Positions 25,130 through 34,899 of a stretch of 48,776 bases of DNA are shown here, piece after piece. The notes below the pieces were generated by a model. That model searched no databases. It was not told the origin of the DNA and saw only the letters and a program-made list of their open reading frames with translations. This DNA is from an uncultured Planctomycetaceae bacterium (GTDB taxonomy: Bacteria > Planctomycetota > Planctomycetia > Planctomycetales > Planctomycetaceae). The stretch is from NCBI GenBank assembly GCA_903858815.1, contig CAIOKE010000107.1, positions 1-48,776 on the forward strand, in the 5' to 3' direction. Made by a program: the position numbers and the translations under genes. Each line of letters starts with the position of its first letter. Position 1 is the stretch's first letter.

Positions 25130-26980
25130 ATGCTGACTCTTCGCCGCCTGCTTCTCACACTGCTGCTGCTGGCCGTCAGTACCCCAGGATTCGCTCAGAC
25201 ACGCTCCGCCGGACTGCTGAACTTCCACGCCAACGCCTCACGCTTCGCCTGCTCAAATCGCGACAGCGGTACCGTCACCGTCGTCAGCTGGCCCGAACTG
25301 AAAAAACTGCACGAGATTCCCGTGGGACTGCACCCCGAAGGTGTTGCCTGGATCGGCACCTCCAGCAGCATCGCCTGCTGCGTCTACGGCAGTGATGAAA
25401 TTGTCATCATCGATGCCGACAGCGGTCAGATCACTCGTCGTATCGCCGTGTTCGATGAACCCTACGGAGTGGTCAGTTCTGCCGATGGAAAACTGCTGTT
25501 CGTCACACTCGAATACCCCGCTCAGATTCTCGCTGTCAACACTGCCGACGGTACCATCAGAAATACGTGGTCTGTTGGCAGTATGCTCCGCGGACTGGCT
25601 CTCGCCAGCGATCAACAGACGCTGCTGGTCACAGAATACCTCACCTCTCGAGTCCTCGAAGTCAGCTCGACAGATGGGAAAGTGCTCCGAACATGGGACC
25701 CCGCCTCCACAGACAACCTCGCACGACAGATTGTCTTCTCACCACAGGGTGATCGCGCATGGATGACGCATATTCGGTCCCGCGTCACGGCGTCACACGG
25801 GAACGGCTCCATCTTCCCCTATGTCACCGCGATCAGACTTTCCGGAGAAGACGCCGGAACTCGCTCACGAGTTCCGCTCGACACCATCCGCGGCACGCGA
25901 GTCACTGCAAATCCATGGGATTGCGACGTTACCCCCGATGGAAAAACACTGTGCGTCGCCTTCGCCGGCACCAACGATATGTATCTGCTGGGCATTACCG
26001 GGGATTACAGTGAACTCAACTTCAAAGCCGCTCTGCAGCTCGGCAATAACCCTCGCGCTGTCCGCTGCTCACCCGATGGTTCCGCCGTACTCGCCTACAA
26101 CGCACTCGATTTCAATGTCACCGCCTTCAGCCTGCAGGATGGCCACGAACTGGGACGCGTCAACGTCACCGACTGCCCGCTCAGCGAACAACTGCTGCTG
26201 GGCAAAAAACTGTTCTATACGGCACTCCCACCCATGACGTCCCGCGGCTGGATTTCCTGCTCCAGCTGCCACCCCGACGGCGATGCCGACGGACGCACAT
26301 GGCAACAGCCCGAAGGTCTGCGCAATACTCAACCCATGTCCGGACTCGCATGGACTCACCCACTGCACTGGTCGTCCGATCGCGATGAAGTTCAGGACTT
26401 CGAACACACCATCCGCGGCAAACTCATGCAGGGCAGGGGACTGCTGCAGGGCAGTCTGCCCGACGCCATGGCAGAACCCATCACCGGACGCAGCGCCGCC
26501 CTCGACGCCCTCGCCGCCTACACAAACTCCCACAGCTTCTCACTCAGCCCCTGGGCCCGTCATGGACTCTCTGAAGCGGCATTGCGAGGACAACAACTGT
26601 TCCATTCGGAACAAACCAAATGTGCCAGCTGCCACAAAGGACCACTCTACTCGGACTCACAGCCCCTTCCCCGCGAACAACTGATCCTGCACGATGTCGG
26701 CACCGGCACCGATGACCCCTCGGAACTGATGGGCCCCCGCTACGACACACCCACACTGCTGGGCGTCTATCGCAGCGCACCCTACCTGCACCACGGCCGC
26801 GCAGCCACCCTGAAAGATGTCCTCACGACCGCTAACACCGGCGATCGACACGGCAAAACCAGCCATCTCAAACCCACAGAAATCGATGACCTCGTCGAAT
26901 TCCTCAAATCTCTGCCCTTCGAAGATCCCGAACCACAGGCGACCGCAACCGGAATTCGCAAAATCAGACCCGAACACTGA
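25130..26980 (+). CDS. Secreted YncE-like beta-propeller with di-heme cytochrome c domain
   Basis: A 616-aa exported protein. It has a signal peptide (LLLTLLLLAVSTPGFAQ), then a seven-bladed-type YVTN/YncE propeller at about 25-330 with repeated strand patterns such as GTVTVVSWPEL and DEIVIIDADSGQI. A cytochrome c peroxidase/MauG-like region follows, with two heme motifs, C377-SSC-H381 and C498-ASC-H502. RYDTPTLLGVYRSAPYLHHG is the conserved late segment of that family and supplies the distal ligand region. The fusion suggests periplasmic electron transfer coupled to ligand binding by the propeller. The start at 25130 places the signal peptide at the N-terminus. Substrate unknown. Confidence 0.88.
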   Translation: MLTLRRLLLTLLLLAVSTPGFAQTRSAGLLNFHANASRFACSNRDSGTVTVVSWPELKKLHEIPVGLHPEGVAWIGTSSSIACCVYGSDEIVIIDADSGQITRRIAVFDEPYGVVSSADGKLLFVTLEYPAQILAVNTADGTIRNTWSVGSMLRGLALASDQQTLLVTEYLTSRVLEVSSTDGKVLRTWDPASTDNLARQIVFSPQGDRAWMTHIRSRVTASHGNGSIFPYVTAIRLSGEDAGTRSRVPLDTIRGTRVTANPWDCDVTPDGKTLCVAFAGTNDMYLLGITGDYSELNFKAALQLGNNPRAVRCSPDGSAVLAYNALDFNVTAFSLQDGHELGRVNVTDCPLSEQLLLGKKLFYTALPPMTSRGWISCSSCHPDGDADGRTWQQPEGLRNTQPMSGLAWTHPLHWSSDRDEVQDFEHTIRGKLMQGRGLLQGSLPDAMAEPITGRSAALDALAAYTNSHSFSLSPWARHGLSEAALRGQQLFHSEQTKCASCHKGPLYSDSQPLPREQLILHDVGTGTDDPSELMGPRYDTPTLLGVYRSAPYLHHGRAATLKDVLTTANTGDRHGKTSHLKPTEIDDLVEFLKSLPFEDPEPQATATGIRKIRPEH

Positions 26981-27423
26981 AACACTCGGTCGCTGGCACG
27001 CAACAGCATCCACGCCCACCCAAAAACAGCCCACAAGACTCGAACAAGCGCACAAACGAACACATACAATAAAAACGGATGTGAAACCCCATCGGCAGAA
27101 TTCCTCGAATTCGCCTGTCTCTGCGGAATTCAGGCAAACTGCGCTGACTTTCCCTCAGATACAGTTGACTGCAGACCGTGTTTACGGTGATTCTGGATGG
27201 ACTTGCGACCTGCCTGCCTGCGGTCTGGCTGCCCTCACAGCCTGAAAAATCCGGGAATTACTCATTGCCTGGCCCCGCAAGGTCGAAGCTTTTCGTGTTG
27301 AGGAAGAAGGTGCGCTCAGACTCAGCCCGTTTGATTTTCCGAACTGGCCCGTCTGAAACCCGGTGAAATTCTGGTTTTTGCGGGCGATTGTTTTCCCAGG
27401 GCCGCTTCAGGGACTTTCCAGTT
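26981..27423. other. Non-coding leader region of the giant protease
   Basis: No gene is supported in these 443 bases. TTGACT at 27165-27170 has no good -10 partner at normal spacing. ACCGT-GTTT-ACGGT (27175-27188) and an outer CAGACCG/CGGTCTG pairing (27172-27226) could fold in a leader RNA. There are also several GAATTC-containing short repeats near 27105-27131. Confidence 0.4.
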
Positions 27424-30400
27424 ATGCGTTCAGAAAAAAACCGACTTTTCAGCAAGCTGCAGAATCTGTTGCGACCGGCTGCCTCCACTCGCAGCAAGCG
27501 GCGTTCGCGGAATGCTGAAGGCTCTGGTGCAGCCCTTGAGGCTCTGGAAGCCCGCCTTGTCCTGTCCGCCCAGTATGTCCCGAATCAGGTCCTCGTGGGT
27601 GTTGACCGAGTAACACTCAGCAACGACACGGGTGCCCGGTTGGCCACGGTGATCGAGGGAACGGAAGTTCGCCCCCTTGGGAACTATGGCGTATTTCTGT
27701 TGAATCTGCCCGCCGGGGTCACTGTACCGCAGGCCATTGACCAGCTGAAAGGTCAGCCTGGTGTCCGCTACGCCGAACCGAACTGGATTGGCGAATGGGC
27801 CAATACGCCGAACGATCCGGACTACTCACGAATGTGGGGTATGGAAAACACCGGACAGATGGTGAATGGCGTCACAGGTCGCCCGGATGCCGATACGGAC
27901 GCGGATCAGGCCTGGGACCAGACAACCGGCAGCAGCAGCGTGCTGGTGGCCATCGTTGACAGCGGCACGGACTACAGGCATCCGGACCTTGCCGCCAACA
28001 TCTACACCAACAGCGGTGAAATCGCCGGCAACGGACTGGACGACGACAACAACGGCTACATCGATGACGTCAATGGGTATGACTTTGCTGACGGCGATGC
28101 CAACCCGATGGACTTCGTGGGCCATGGAACTCACGTCTCTGGTACCGTCGGTGCTGTTGGTAACAACGGCATTGGTACAGCGGGCATGAACTGGAACGTG
28201 TCCATCCTGCCCTGCAAGATTGGTGCAGACCTTGGTGGCCCTGTCACTTCAGCAGCCATCGAAGCCATCAACTATGCCGTCTCCATGGGGGCCGTGGTTT
28301 CCAACCACAGCTACACGGTCAATCAGACTCAGGCTCTGGAAGACGCCATTATCAACGCCCGGGCGAATAACCACATCGTCGTTGTGGCTGCCGGCAACAG
28401 CGCATCCAACAACGACTTCAACCCGGTCTATCCGGCCAGCTATCCGGAAGACAATATTGTCGTTGCGGCAGCCACAGACCAGAACGATGCCCTCGCCGGC
28501 TTCTCAAACCGTGGCTTCAACAGCGTGGACATCGGGGCTCCCGGTGTCAATATCTGGAGCACCACTCCGACAGCCGGATCGGCCTTCTACGGCCCGAACT
28601 ACGACTTCAGCGACGGAACGTCTATGGCGTCACCCATGGTGACTGGCGCCATTGCCATGCTCCGCAGCGTTTCACCCTCAGCGTCCTACCAGACCATTAT
28701 TCAGGCACTTTACAACGGTGCAGACCGGCTGCCAGCTCTGTTTGGTCGAGTTTCTTCCGGTGCCAGACTGAATGTCTACGGCGCTCTGCAGCAGCTGAAA
28801 TCCGTATCGATGTCGATTTCGCAGACTCAGATTGCAGAGAATGACGGACCGAATGCGGCCACTGTCACCATTCGCAAAGTCACAGCTCCTTTCAATCAGG
28901 CTGTGACTGTCACGCTGCTGATCAGCGACGGGACAGAAGCCAGCTCCGGCGGCAAAGTCTCGCTGCCAGTCACAATCCCCGCATTTCAGCGCCAGGTCAA
29001 TGTCCCGATTGATGCCATCGACGACACTCTCCTCGACGGCACGCAGCAGGTCGTCATCTCTATTGACTATCTGGGCAGCGAGCAGGACCGCGTCACGCTG
29101 GATGTGCTGGATCACGAAACCATCTCAGTTCTCGCCACACCTGACATCGTCTTTGAAGACGCCGGAGCAAACGCCGGGACGCTGACGATTACTCGCAGCA
29201 ACACAGACATCTTCTCGCCCGATCGTATCATCGCAGTCAATAACACCCTGCGATTCTTCGATCGTACTGGACAGCTCAAGTCCAGCGTCACTGTGCCATG
29301 GCCTACCGGCCCCCGTCCCTCAACCCAGACCGTTCGTGACGCCGCCGTCATGGAAGATGGTAAAATTGCCGTCTTCAACGGCACATCCACAGTCTATATC
29401 TCGATCTACAACCCGGGTGATGGCAGCTGGACTCACCAGATCATCAACAACGCCAGTGCTTCCGTTTCTGACACCGGCACTGGTGGCCTCGCCACGACTG
29501 GTTCTTTCGTATTCATCAGTGACCTCGAAACCAGTGCCGGCGACGCCTACGGCCTCGTACGTTACGACGTCAGCTCCGGACAGATTGATCGTTTCGGAAC
29601 CAAAGCCTTCGGGCCCCGTCTGTTCGGCAGCACATGGCCGGAATCCGACGTGTACGAGCTTGACCCAACAACCGGAAACTCAATCCGAAACTTCAAAACG
29701 CCCGCATCCGGCGGCGGTTCAGCCGGGGCTGCCTTCGATGGCAAGTACATCTGGTTCATTGTTGATGACACAACCAACAATCTTTACAAGATTGACGCTG
29801 ACACCGGCACCGTTGTTGACACGTTCTTTGTAGGCTCCACTTCGAACACCGGCTTCGAAGGACTCGCTTACATGAACGGACTCATCTACCTGCTCGATGG
29901 ATTCCTGAGGGATGACGTTGTCGTTTACGACCCGGTCCTTCGCACCATCGTCAATGTCCTTGATGTCGACGGCATCAATGGCGGATTCGGACTGGACCTT
30001 ACCGGGGGGCTGGCACCAAATCCGGCCCGTAACTCCCTGTACGTCAGCAGCACTTTCTCTGACCAGATCTTCGAAATCAGTGCCAAGTCCGGCCTTGTGC
30101 TCTCCAAACCCGATGGCTCGTACCGGACGTTCTCCTCGGGCGAATACTGGGAAGGCGGTCTGGCCACCCTCAGAAACGAACTCTACGTGGGCGCCACCGC
30201 CGGTGGAAACAAAATCCGCGTCTTCGACCTTGATGGCAACTACAAACGCACCATCGATCAGCCCTTCTTCTTCGGACTGGAATCGCTGGGAGGTGACGGC
30301 ATCGATGGACTCGTCGATTCCACTCTCCGCTACCGCGATGTTGTGGTCGGCTTTGACAGCTACATCTACGCACTCGACGTGAATGGCCTTGACGTCGGAC

Positions 30401-33400
30401 AGTTTGACCCGTTCACACTTGAACCCGTCAGATTCTTCCAGCTGTCGACCCCTGTGATGACCCTCGCCACAGACGTAACCGGTAACTTCTTCGGTGGGAC
30501 AGCCACAGGGGAAATTGTCAGGTTCGCGCCTGGTGGTAATGAACTGGCACGCATCGCAGGAAACCTTGGCGCAATCTCCGATATCGAAGTCAATGTTTCC
30601 GGCGCCATCATCGTCGCTGAACAGAATGGCCGCTTCGCCTACACAACGTCCAGCCTTGCTTCCATCGCTGAATATGCGTCAGGCTCCAACAGACCGGCCT
30701 TCGCATCATTCGGCGAACACTTCACTCGCAATCGCGGTGAACTGAAAGTCCTGCTCACAAATCCCGACCCCACAGAAGTCAACTTTGTACTGAATGTCAC
30801 CATTCCGGAAGGCCAGCAGACGATCGTCATCCCATTCGATGCAATCGATGACACCGAACGCGACGGCGTACAGATTGTCAACATTACAGCCGACGTCGAT
30901 TCGCCCATCATTTCGAACCCCCCGATGTACGTTGCGGGGGCCGAAACAATCACCGTTCTTGACCGCGAACAGATCCTCGTCAGTGTGGTTGCCGACGCTG
31001 TCTCCGAAAGCAGTGGACCATCTGTCTCTGTGGTGAATGTCAGCCGCAGCGACATCAACGGACCATTCGATTACGTCACTCAACAGACCTTCAGCAACCC
31101 GCTGACCTACCAGCTGCTCGATCGGGCCACCACTTACTCCCCAATCACAGTCTCCAGCCAGATCTCTCGCATCAGCGACCTCAATGTCACCGTCAACTTC
31201 CGACATGACTGGCTCGGTGACCTCGACGTCTACCTCATCAGCCCATCAGGACGGCGAGTTGAACTGTTCACAGATCTGGTCAGCAACGAACGCAACATGG
31301 TCAACACTGTGCTCGATGATGAATCAGACCAGAGCATCATCACCGGCAACGCACCGTTCACCGGACGCTATATGCCCGAAGGACGCCTGTCTGACTTTAT
31401 CAACGAAGAAGCCCAGGGCACCTGGTTCCTCGAAGTCACCGACGATAACGTCAACGACTTCGGACGACTGAACAACTGGTCGATGGAATTCACCACCGTT
31501 GGACTGTCTCCAGCCACCATCGTTCTGCAGTCCAGCGATACCTCGGAAATCAGCCTCGGTGGTGCAGCCACTCGCACCGTCGTGATCCCGGCTAACCAAA
31601 GCAGTGTTCAGACCACGATTGACGCCGTGGATGACACTCTGCTGGATGGTGTCCAGACCATCACCGTTGCAGCCACCTCGATCAACGTGATTGGGCTTGA
31701 TCTGTCTTCTGACACCGTGCAGGTCAATGATGACGAACAACTGACGTTCGCACTCACCGGCACAACGATCCGGGAAGACGCTGCTGCCGGTGCCGTTCAG
31801 GGTATCCTCACTCGCTATAATTCCGACCTGTCAGCCTTCAGTGTCCGCATCGTCAGCAGTAGCACTGCTCGACTCGGATTCCTGAACGCTGAACCGGATG
31901 GCTCGGTCATCGTGACATTCCCCGCCGGACAGTCGTCTGTCACCTTCGATCTGCTGCCCGTTGATAATGCAGTCATCGATGGCGACGAAACTGTCAGCAT
32001 TACCGTCTTCGCCCCCCAATACGGTAACAGTCAGTCGCTCTCTGTGACCGTGATTGACGTCGAACCGCAGATCGTCCTCACTCAGACTGCACAGACAGCT
32101 CTGTTTGAAAACGACGGCTCGTTCGTGCTGAACGTCCGTCGTGACAACACCACGGACTTTTCCAGTGATCTGACCGTGAACCTGTCCGTGTCAGGATCAT
32201 CCTCCGCCATCTCGCTGCCTTCGCAGGCCGTGATCCCGGCGGGGCTCGCTGCCACCGACGTGATTGTCCTCATCAATGACAACAACCTGCTTGGCGATCG
32301 CTCGCTGGTCATCTCTGGCAGCAGTCCCGGAACAATTACCGGGAATCTGCCATTGACTATTGGTGACTTCGAAACCGTGCAGCTGTCACTCAGTCGCACG
32401 TCCTTCCTTGAAAACGCAGGACCAAAAGCCGCTGTTGGTACCGTCACTCGGACCAATATCGACAACGGACTGCCGCTCATCGTCTCACTCACCTCGTCAG
32501 ATACCACTGAACTGTCGCTCCCCGCTACAGTGACCATTCCCGCCGGACAGGCCTCTGTGTCATTCGATGTCGCTGCAGTGAATGACCCCGATCTGGATGG
32601 CCCGCAGCAGGTGCTGGTATCCGCTTCTGCCACCGGTTATCAGTCCAGCTCAGTCAGCGTCACAGTTCTGGATCATGAACCGCCAGTCATCAGTGCCCCG
32701 ACCGCAACGACAAATTCAGCTCGCCCCGTCATCACCTGGAACATCCTGCCCGGTGCCCTCCGCTACGATCTGCAGATCGCTGCCATCAGTGCCGGTGTCA
32801 ACTCCTACATCGTGAAAAGTGGACTCACAGGAAACACTTTCACACCGTCCGAAAACCTCGGTATCGGCACCTATCGCGTCTGGGTACGGGCCTACGATCA
32901 GTTCGAAATCCCGGGATTCTGGAGCGTTCCACGGGACTTCTTCGTGCAGACGCCACCAGTCGTCACGGCCCCGGTCCAGACGGGTAACATCGCCTCAGCA
33001 GCCTTCCCGGAAATCTCCTGGACCGCTGTCGCTGATGCTGCTCGCTACCACCTGTGGGTCAATAATCTGACGACCGGCGCCGTACAGGTCATCAACGTCA
33101 CAAATCTTGTCACCACCAGCTACAAATCGCCGGTCAACCTCGGAACCGGAACCTACCGCGCCTTCGTCAAAGCCTTCAATGCGAAAAATGAAGGCGGTGC
33201 GTGGAGCCTCGCGAAGGACTTCACCGTCCTCGCTCCCCCGGTCATCTCGCTGCCCACCTCAGGCAGCTCCTTCGATCGTACACCAACCTTCGCATGGGCG
33301 CCCGTACTCGGGGCAAAGTACTACGACCTGTACGTCAGCAGCGCAACGACCAAAGCCGTTGTCCTGCGAGACCAGGCCATTTCAGCAACGTCCTACACCG

Positions 33401-34107
33401 CCACTCGCGACTTCGCAGACGGCAGCTATGAAATGTGGGTCCGCACTGTCGGTGCCACCTTCGTAAGTCCATGGTCGGCTGTACGACGATTCTCCATCGG
33501 TGCACCGCCGGTCATCACAGCCCCGGTCAACGGCAGTCGCGTTTCCGGTCGCACAACATTTGCCTGGACAGCCGTCGGGCAGGCCGAAACCTACGAACTC
33601 TGGGTAGCCCCCGCGAACTCCCCACAGCAGGCCCTGATTCGTCTGTCAAACCTGACCTCAACCTCGTTCACGCCCGCATCCTCCATCCCAGCCGGTACCT
33701 ATCGAGTCTGGGTGAAGGCCGTCAGTACGATGGGCGAATCCACAGCGTGGAGCGGTGGAGTAACCTTCACTGTTGCTGCGTCAGATACTCAGACGCCGGC
33801 TGCAGATGCTCCCGCGGCTCCGCTCGAAACCCGCCTCGCACTGCTCAATCAGCCTGCCACCACTCGCCGGACCCCACCGGTTGCTGCACCGGCTGTTGCG
33901 GCTGAGCAGGCAGTACCAGTTGCAGCCGTTGTCAGCGGAAACACCGTCTCTCTGCCAACTGTTGACCGAACGGTGGGCACCCCGGATGCCGTCTCCGTCG
34001 ACTCCGTCATGGAACAGTGGGCCGCCGCAGACTGGTGGCTGGCTGCTGACCTGCAGCCGGCTGGTGCCGCTGCGGATTCCAGCGCTCGCTCACGACGACG
34101 CATCTGA
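27424..34107 (+). CDS. Giant subtilase (S8) with P-domain, Calx-beta and Fn3-like modules
   Basis: A 2227-aa surface or secreted protein. A basic N-terminal region leads to the planctomycete export-type motif LEALEARLVLSAQ (about 39-52). The S8 peptidase domain spans about 140-450 with catalytic D179, H234 (GHGTHVSG), N325 and S400 (DGTSMASP), all intact. Six Calx-beta-like modules follow, of which the second (about 567-1180) and third (about 1184-1439) are each split. The second contains a beta-propeller-like insert (about 601-1100). The third contains a proprotein-convertase P domain (DLDVYLISPSGRR to GTWFLEVTDD, about 1219-1362). Intact Calx-beta modules run to about 1754. Four Fn3-like repeats (1755-2119) and an Ala-rich tail end it. 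The ATG at 27424 is preferred over TTG at 27388. It probably processes surface proteins or polymers. Confidence 0.9.
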   Translation: MRSEKNRLFSKLQNLLRPAASTRSKRRSRNAEGSGAALEALEARLVLSAQYVPNQVLVGVDRVTLSNDTGARLATVIEGTEVRPLGNYGVFLLNLPAGVTVPQAIDQLKGQPGVRYAEPNWIGEWANTPNDPDYSRMWGMENTGQMVNGVTGRPDADTDADQAWDQTTGSSSVLVAIVDSGTDYRHPDLAANIYTNSGEIAGNGLDDDNNGYIDDVNGYDFADGDANPMDFVGHGTHVSGTVGAVGNNGIGTAGMNWNVSILPCKIGADLGGPVTSAAIEAINYAVSMGAVVSNHSYTVNQTQALEDAIINARANNHIVVVAAGNSASNNDFNPVYPASYPEDNIVVAAATDQNDALAGFSNRGFNSVDIGAPGVNIWSTTPTAGSAFYGPNYDFSDGTSMASPMVTGAIAMLRSVSPSASYQTIIQALYNGADRLPALFGRVSSGARLNVYGALQQLKSVSMSISQTQIAENDGPNAATVTIRKVTAPFNQAVTVTLLISDGTEASSGGKVSLPVTIPAFQRQVNVPIDAIDDTLLDGTQQVVISIDYLGSEQDRVTLDVLDHETISVLATPDIVFEDAGANAGTLTITRSNTDIFSPDRIIAVNNTLRFFDRTGQLKSSVTVPWPTGPRPSTQTVRDAAVMEDGKIAVFNGTSTVYISIYNPGDGSWTHQIINNASASVSDTGTGGLATTGSFVFISDLETSAGDAYGLVRYDVSSGQIDRFGTKAFGPRLFGSTWPESDVYELDPTTGNSIRNFKTPASGGGSAGAAFDGKYIWFIVDDTTNNLYKIDADTGTVVDTFFVGSTSNTGFEGLAYMNGLIYLLDGFLRDDVVVYDPVLRTIVNVLDVDGINGGFGLDLTGGLAPNPARNSLYVSSTFSDQIFEISAKSGLVLSKPDGSYRTFSSGEYWEGGLATLRNELYVGATAGGNKIRVFDLDGNYKRTIDQPFFFGLESLGGDGIDGLVDSTLRYRDVVVGFDSYIYALDVNGLDVGQFDPFTLEPVRFFQLSTPVMTLATDVTGNFFGGTATGEIVRFAPGGNELARIAGNLGAISDIEVNVSGAIIVAEQNGRFAYTTSSLASIAEYASGSNRPAFASFGEHFTRNRGELKVLLTNPDPTEVNFVLNVTIPEGQQTIVIPFDAIDDTERDGVQIVNITADVDSPIISNPPMYVAGAETITVLDREQILVSVVADAVSESSGPSVSVVNVSRSDINGPFDYVTQQTFSNPLTYQLLDRATTYSPITVSSQISRISDLNVTVNFRHDWLGDLDVYLISPSGRRVELFTDLVSNERNMVNTVLDDESDQSIITGNAPFTGRYMPEGRLSDFINEEAQGTWFLEVTDDNVNDFGRLNNWSMEFTTVGLSPATIVLQSSDTSEISLGGAATRTVVIPANQSSVQTTIDAVDDTLLDGVQTITVAATSINVIGLDLSSDTVQVNDDEQLTFALTGTTIREDAAAGAVQGILTRYNSDLSAFSVRIVSSSTARLGFLNAEPDGSVIVTFPAGQSSVTFDLLPVDNAVIDGDETVSITVFAPQYGNSQSLSVTVIDVEPQIVLTQTAQTALFENDGSFVLNVRRDNTTDFSSDLTVNLSVSGSSSAISLPSQAVIPAGLAATDVIVLINDNNLLGDRSLVISGSSPGTITGNLPLTIGDFETVQLSLSRTSFLENAGPKAAVGTVTRTNIDNGLPLIVSLTSSDTTELSLPATVTIPAGQASVSFDVAAVNDPDLDGPQQVLVSASATGYQSSSVSVTVLDHEPPVISAPTATTNSARPVITWNILPGALRYDLQIAAISAGVNSYIVKSGLTGNTFTPSENLGIGTYRVWVRAYDQFEIPGFWSVPRDFFVQTPPVVTAPVQTGNIASAAFPEISWTAVADAARYHLWVNNLTTGAVQVINVTNLVTTSYKSPVNLGTGTYRAFVKAFNAKNEGGAWSLAKDFTVLAPPVISLPTSGSSFDRTPTFAWAPVLGAKYYDLYVSSATTKAVVLRDQAISATSYTATRDFADGSYEMWVRTVGATFVSPWSAVRRFSIGAPPVITAPVNGSRVSGRTTFAWTAVGQAETYELWVAPANSPQQALIRLSNLTSTSFTPASSIPAGTYRVWVKAVSTMGESTAWSGGVTFTVAASDTQTPAADAPAAPLETRLALLNQPATTRRTPPVAAPAVAAEQAVPVAAVVSGNTVSLPTVDRTVGTPDAVSVDSVMEQWAAADWWLAADLQPAGAAADSSARSRRRI

Positions 34108-34130
34108 TTCCTGCACACGTCACACTCCAG

Positions 34131-34165
34131 GGACTCCTGACGCCTTCGTCAGGAGTCCTTTTTTT
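34131..34165 (+). terminator. Intrinsic terminator after the giant protease
   Basis: A perfect 12-bp stem (GGACTCCTGACG with CGTCAGGAGTCC) encloses a CCTT loop and is followed by seven T residues. It lies between the protease stop and the rsmE start. Confidence 0.95.
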
Positions 34166-34182
34166 ATCGCCGAGATACTCGC

Positions 34183-34899
34183 ATGCACTGGGCATGGATC
34201 GAACAGCTGACAGCCGGTGACCTGCTGATCGAAGGACCAGAAGCGCACCACCTGTTGCACGTCCTGCGCATGAAAACCGGCAGCCGACTGACCGTCTTCG
34301 ATGGTTCCGGGCGATTCGCCAACGCTGTCGTGGTTGATGCTGGCAGACGCGATGTTCGAATCACAGCGGAGCTGGTTCAGGAAATCGGAAACCCGCACTT
34401 CGGACAACTGACGGTTGCTGCCGCACCTCCCAAAGGTGATCGACTGCGGACCATGGTGGAAAAACTGACCGAAATCGGTGTCCACCGACTCGTCCTGCTC
34501 GAAACTGAACGCTCCGTCACCGCGCCTGGTGAAACTCGAGTAGAGAAACTGCGGACCAGCGTCATTGCGGCCTGCAAACAGGCCCGCAGACCGCAATTGA
34601 TGGAAATCCTGCCCCTCACTGAATTGCCACAGGTGTTACAGACGGCAGTCACACAACAACTGACGACCTTCGTTGCTCACCCCGGGCCGGCAACAACTCG
34701 TAACTGTTCTGCCCCCACCGAAAACTCGCTGCTGCTGATCGGCCCTGAAGGCGGATTTACTGACGCCGAAATCCACAGCATCTCAGCCACCTCAGCACAG
34801 TTCCTGACATGGCCGGGAACCATCCTGCGAACAGAAACTGCTGCCGTCGTCTTTGCTGCCATGCTGCTCAACGCACCAGCCACGACTGGTCACCGCTGA
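34183..34899 (+). CDS. rsmE: 16S rRNA (uracil1498-N3)-methyltransferase
   Basis: A 238-aa SPOUT-class enzyme that methylates N3 of U1498 in 16S rRNA using S-adenosylmethionine. The N-terminal PUA-like part has the family H-H-L-x-x-V-L-R-M pattern (HHLLHVLRMKTG). The central PPKGDR, EKLTEIGV and AACKQARRPQLM segments, and the C-terminal knot GPEGGFTDAEI then LRTETAAVVFAAM, are the diagnostic SPOUT motifs. Length matches the family. The start at 34183 lies 17 bases after the terminator U-tract, so it has its own promoter or relies on readthrough. Its 3' end overlaps the convergent galT-like gene by 32 bases. Confidence 0.96.
   Translation: MHWAWIEQLTAGDLLIEGPEAHHLLHVLRMKTGSRLTVFDGSGRFANAVVVDAGRRDVRITAELVQEIGNPHFGQLTVAAAPPKGDRLRTMVEKLTEIGVHRLVLLETERSVTAPGETRVEKLRTSVIAACKQARRPQLMEILPLTELPQVLQTAVTQQLTTFVAHPGPATTRNCSAPTENSLLLIGPEGGFTDAEIHSISATSAQFLTWPGTILRTETAAVVFAAMLLNAPATTGHR

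Noticed and set aside
27178-27366. 62-codon plus-strand frame upstream of the giant protease
   Set aside because: No ribosome binding site and no family; it overlaps a region with inverted repeats that is better read as leader.
34131-34165. Attenuator controlling rsmE
   Set aside because: The hairpin is a normal terminator 24 bases after the protease stop. No alternative pairing was found that would make it a regulated switch.
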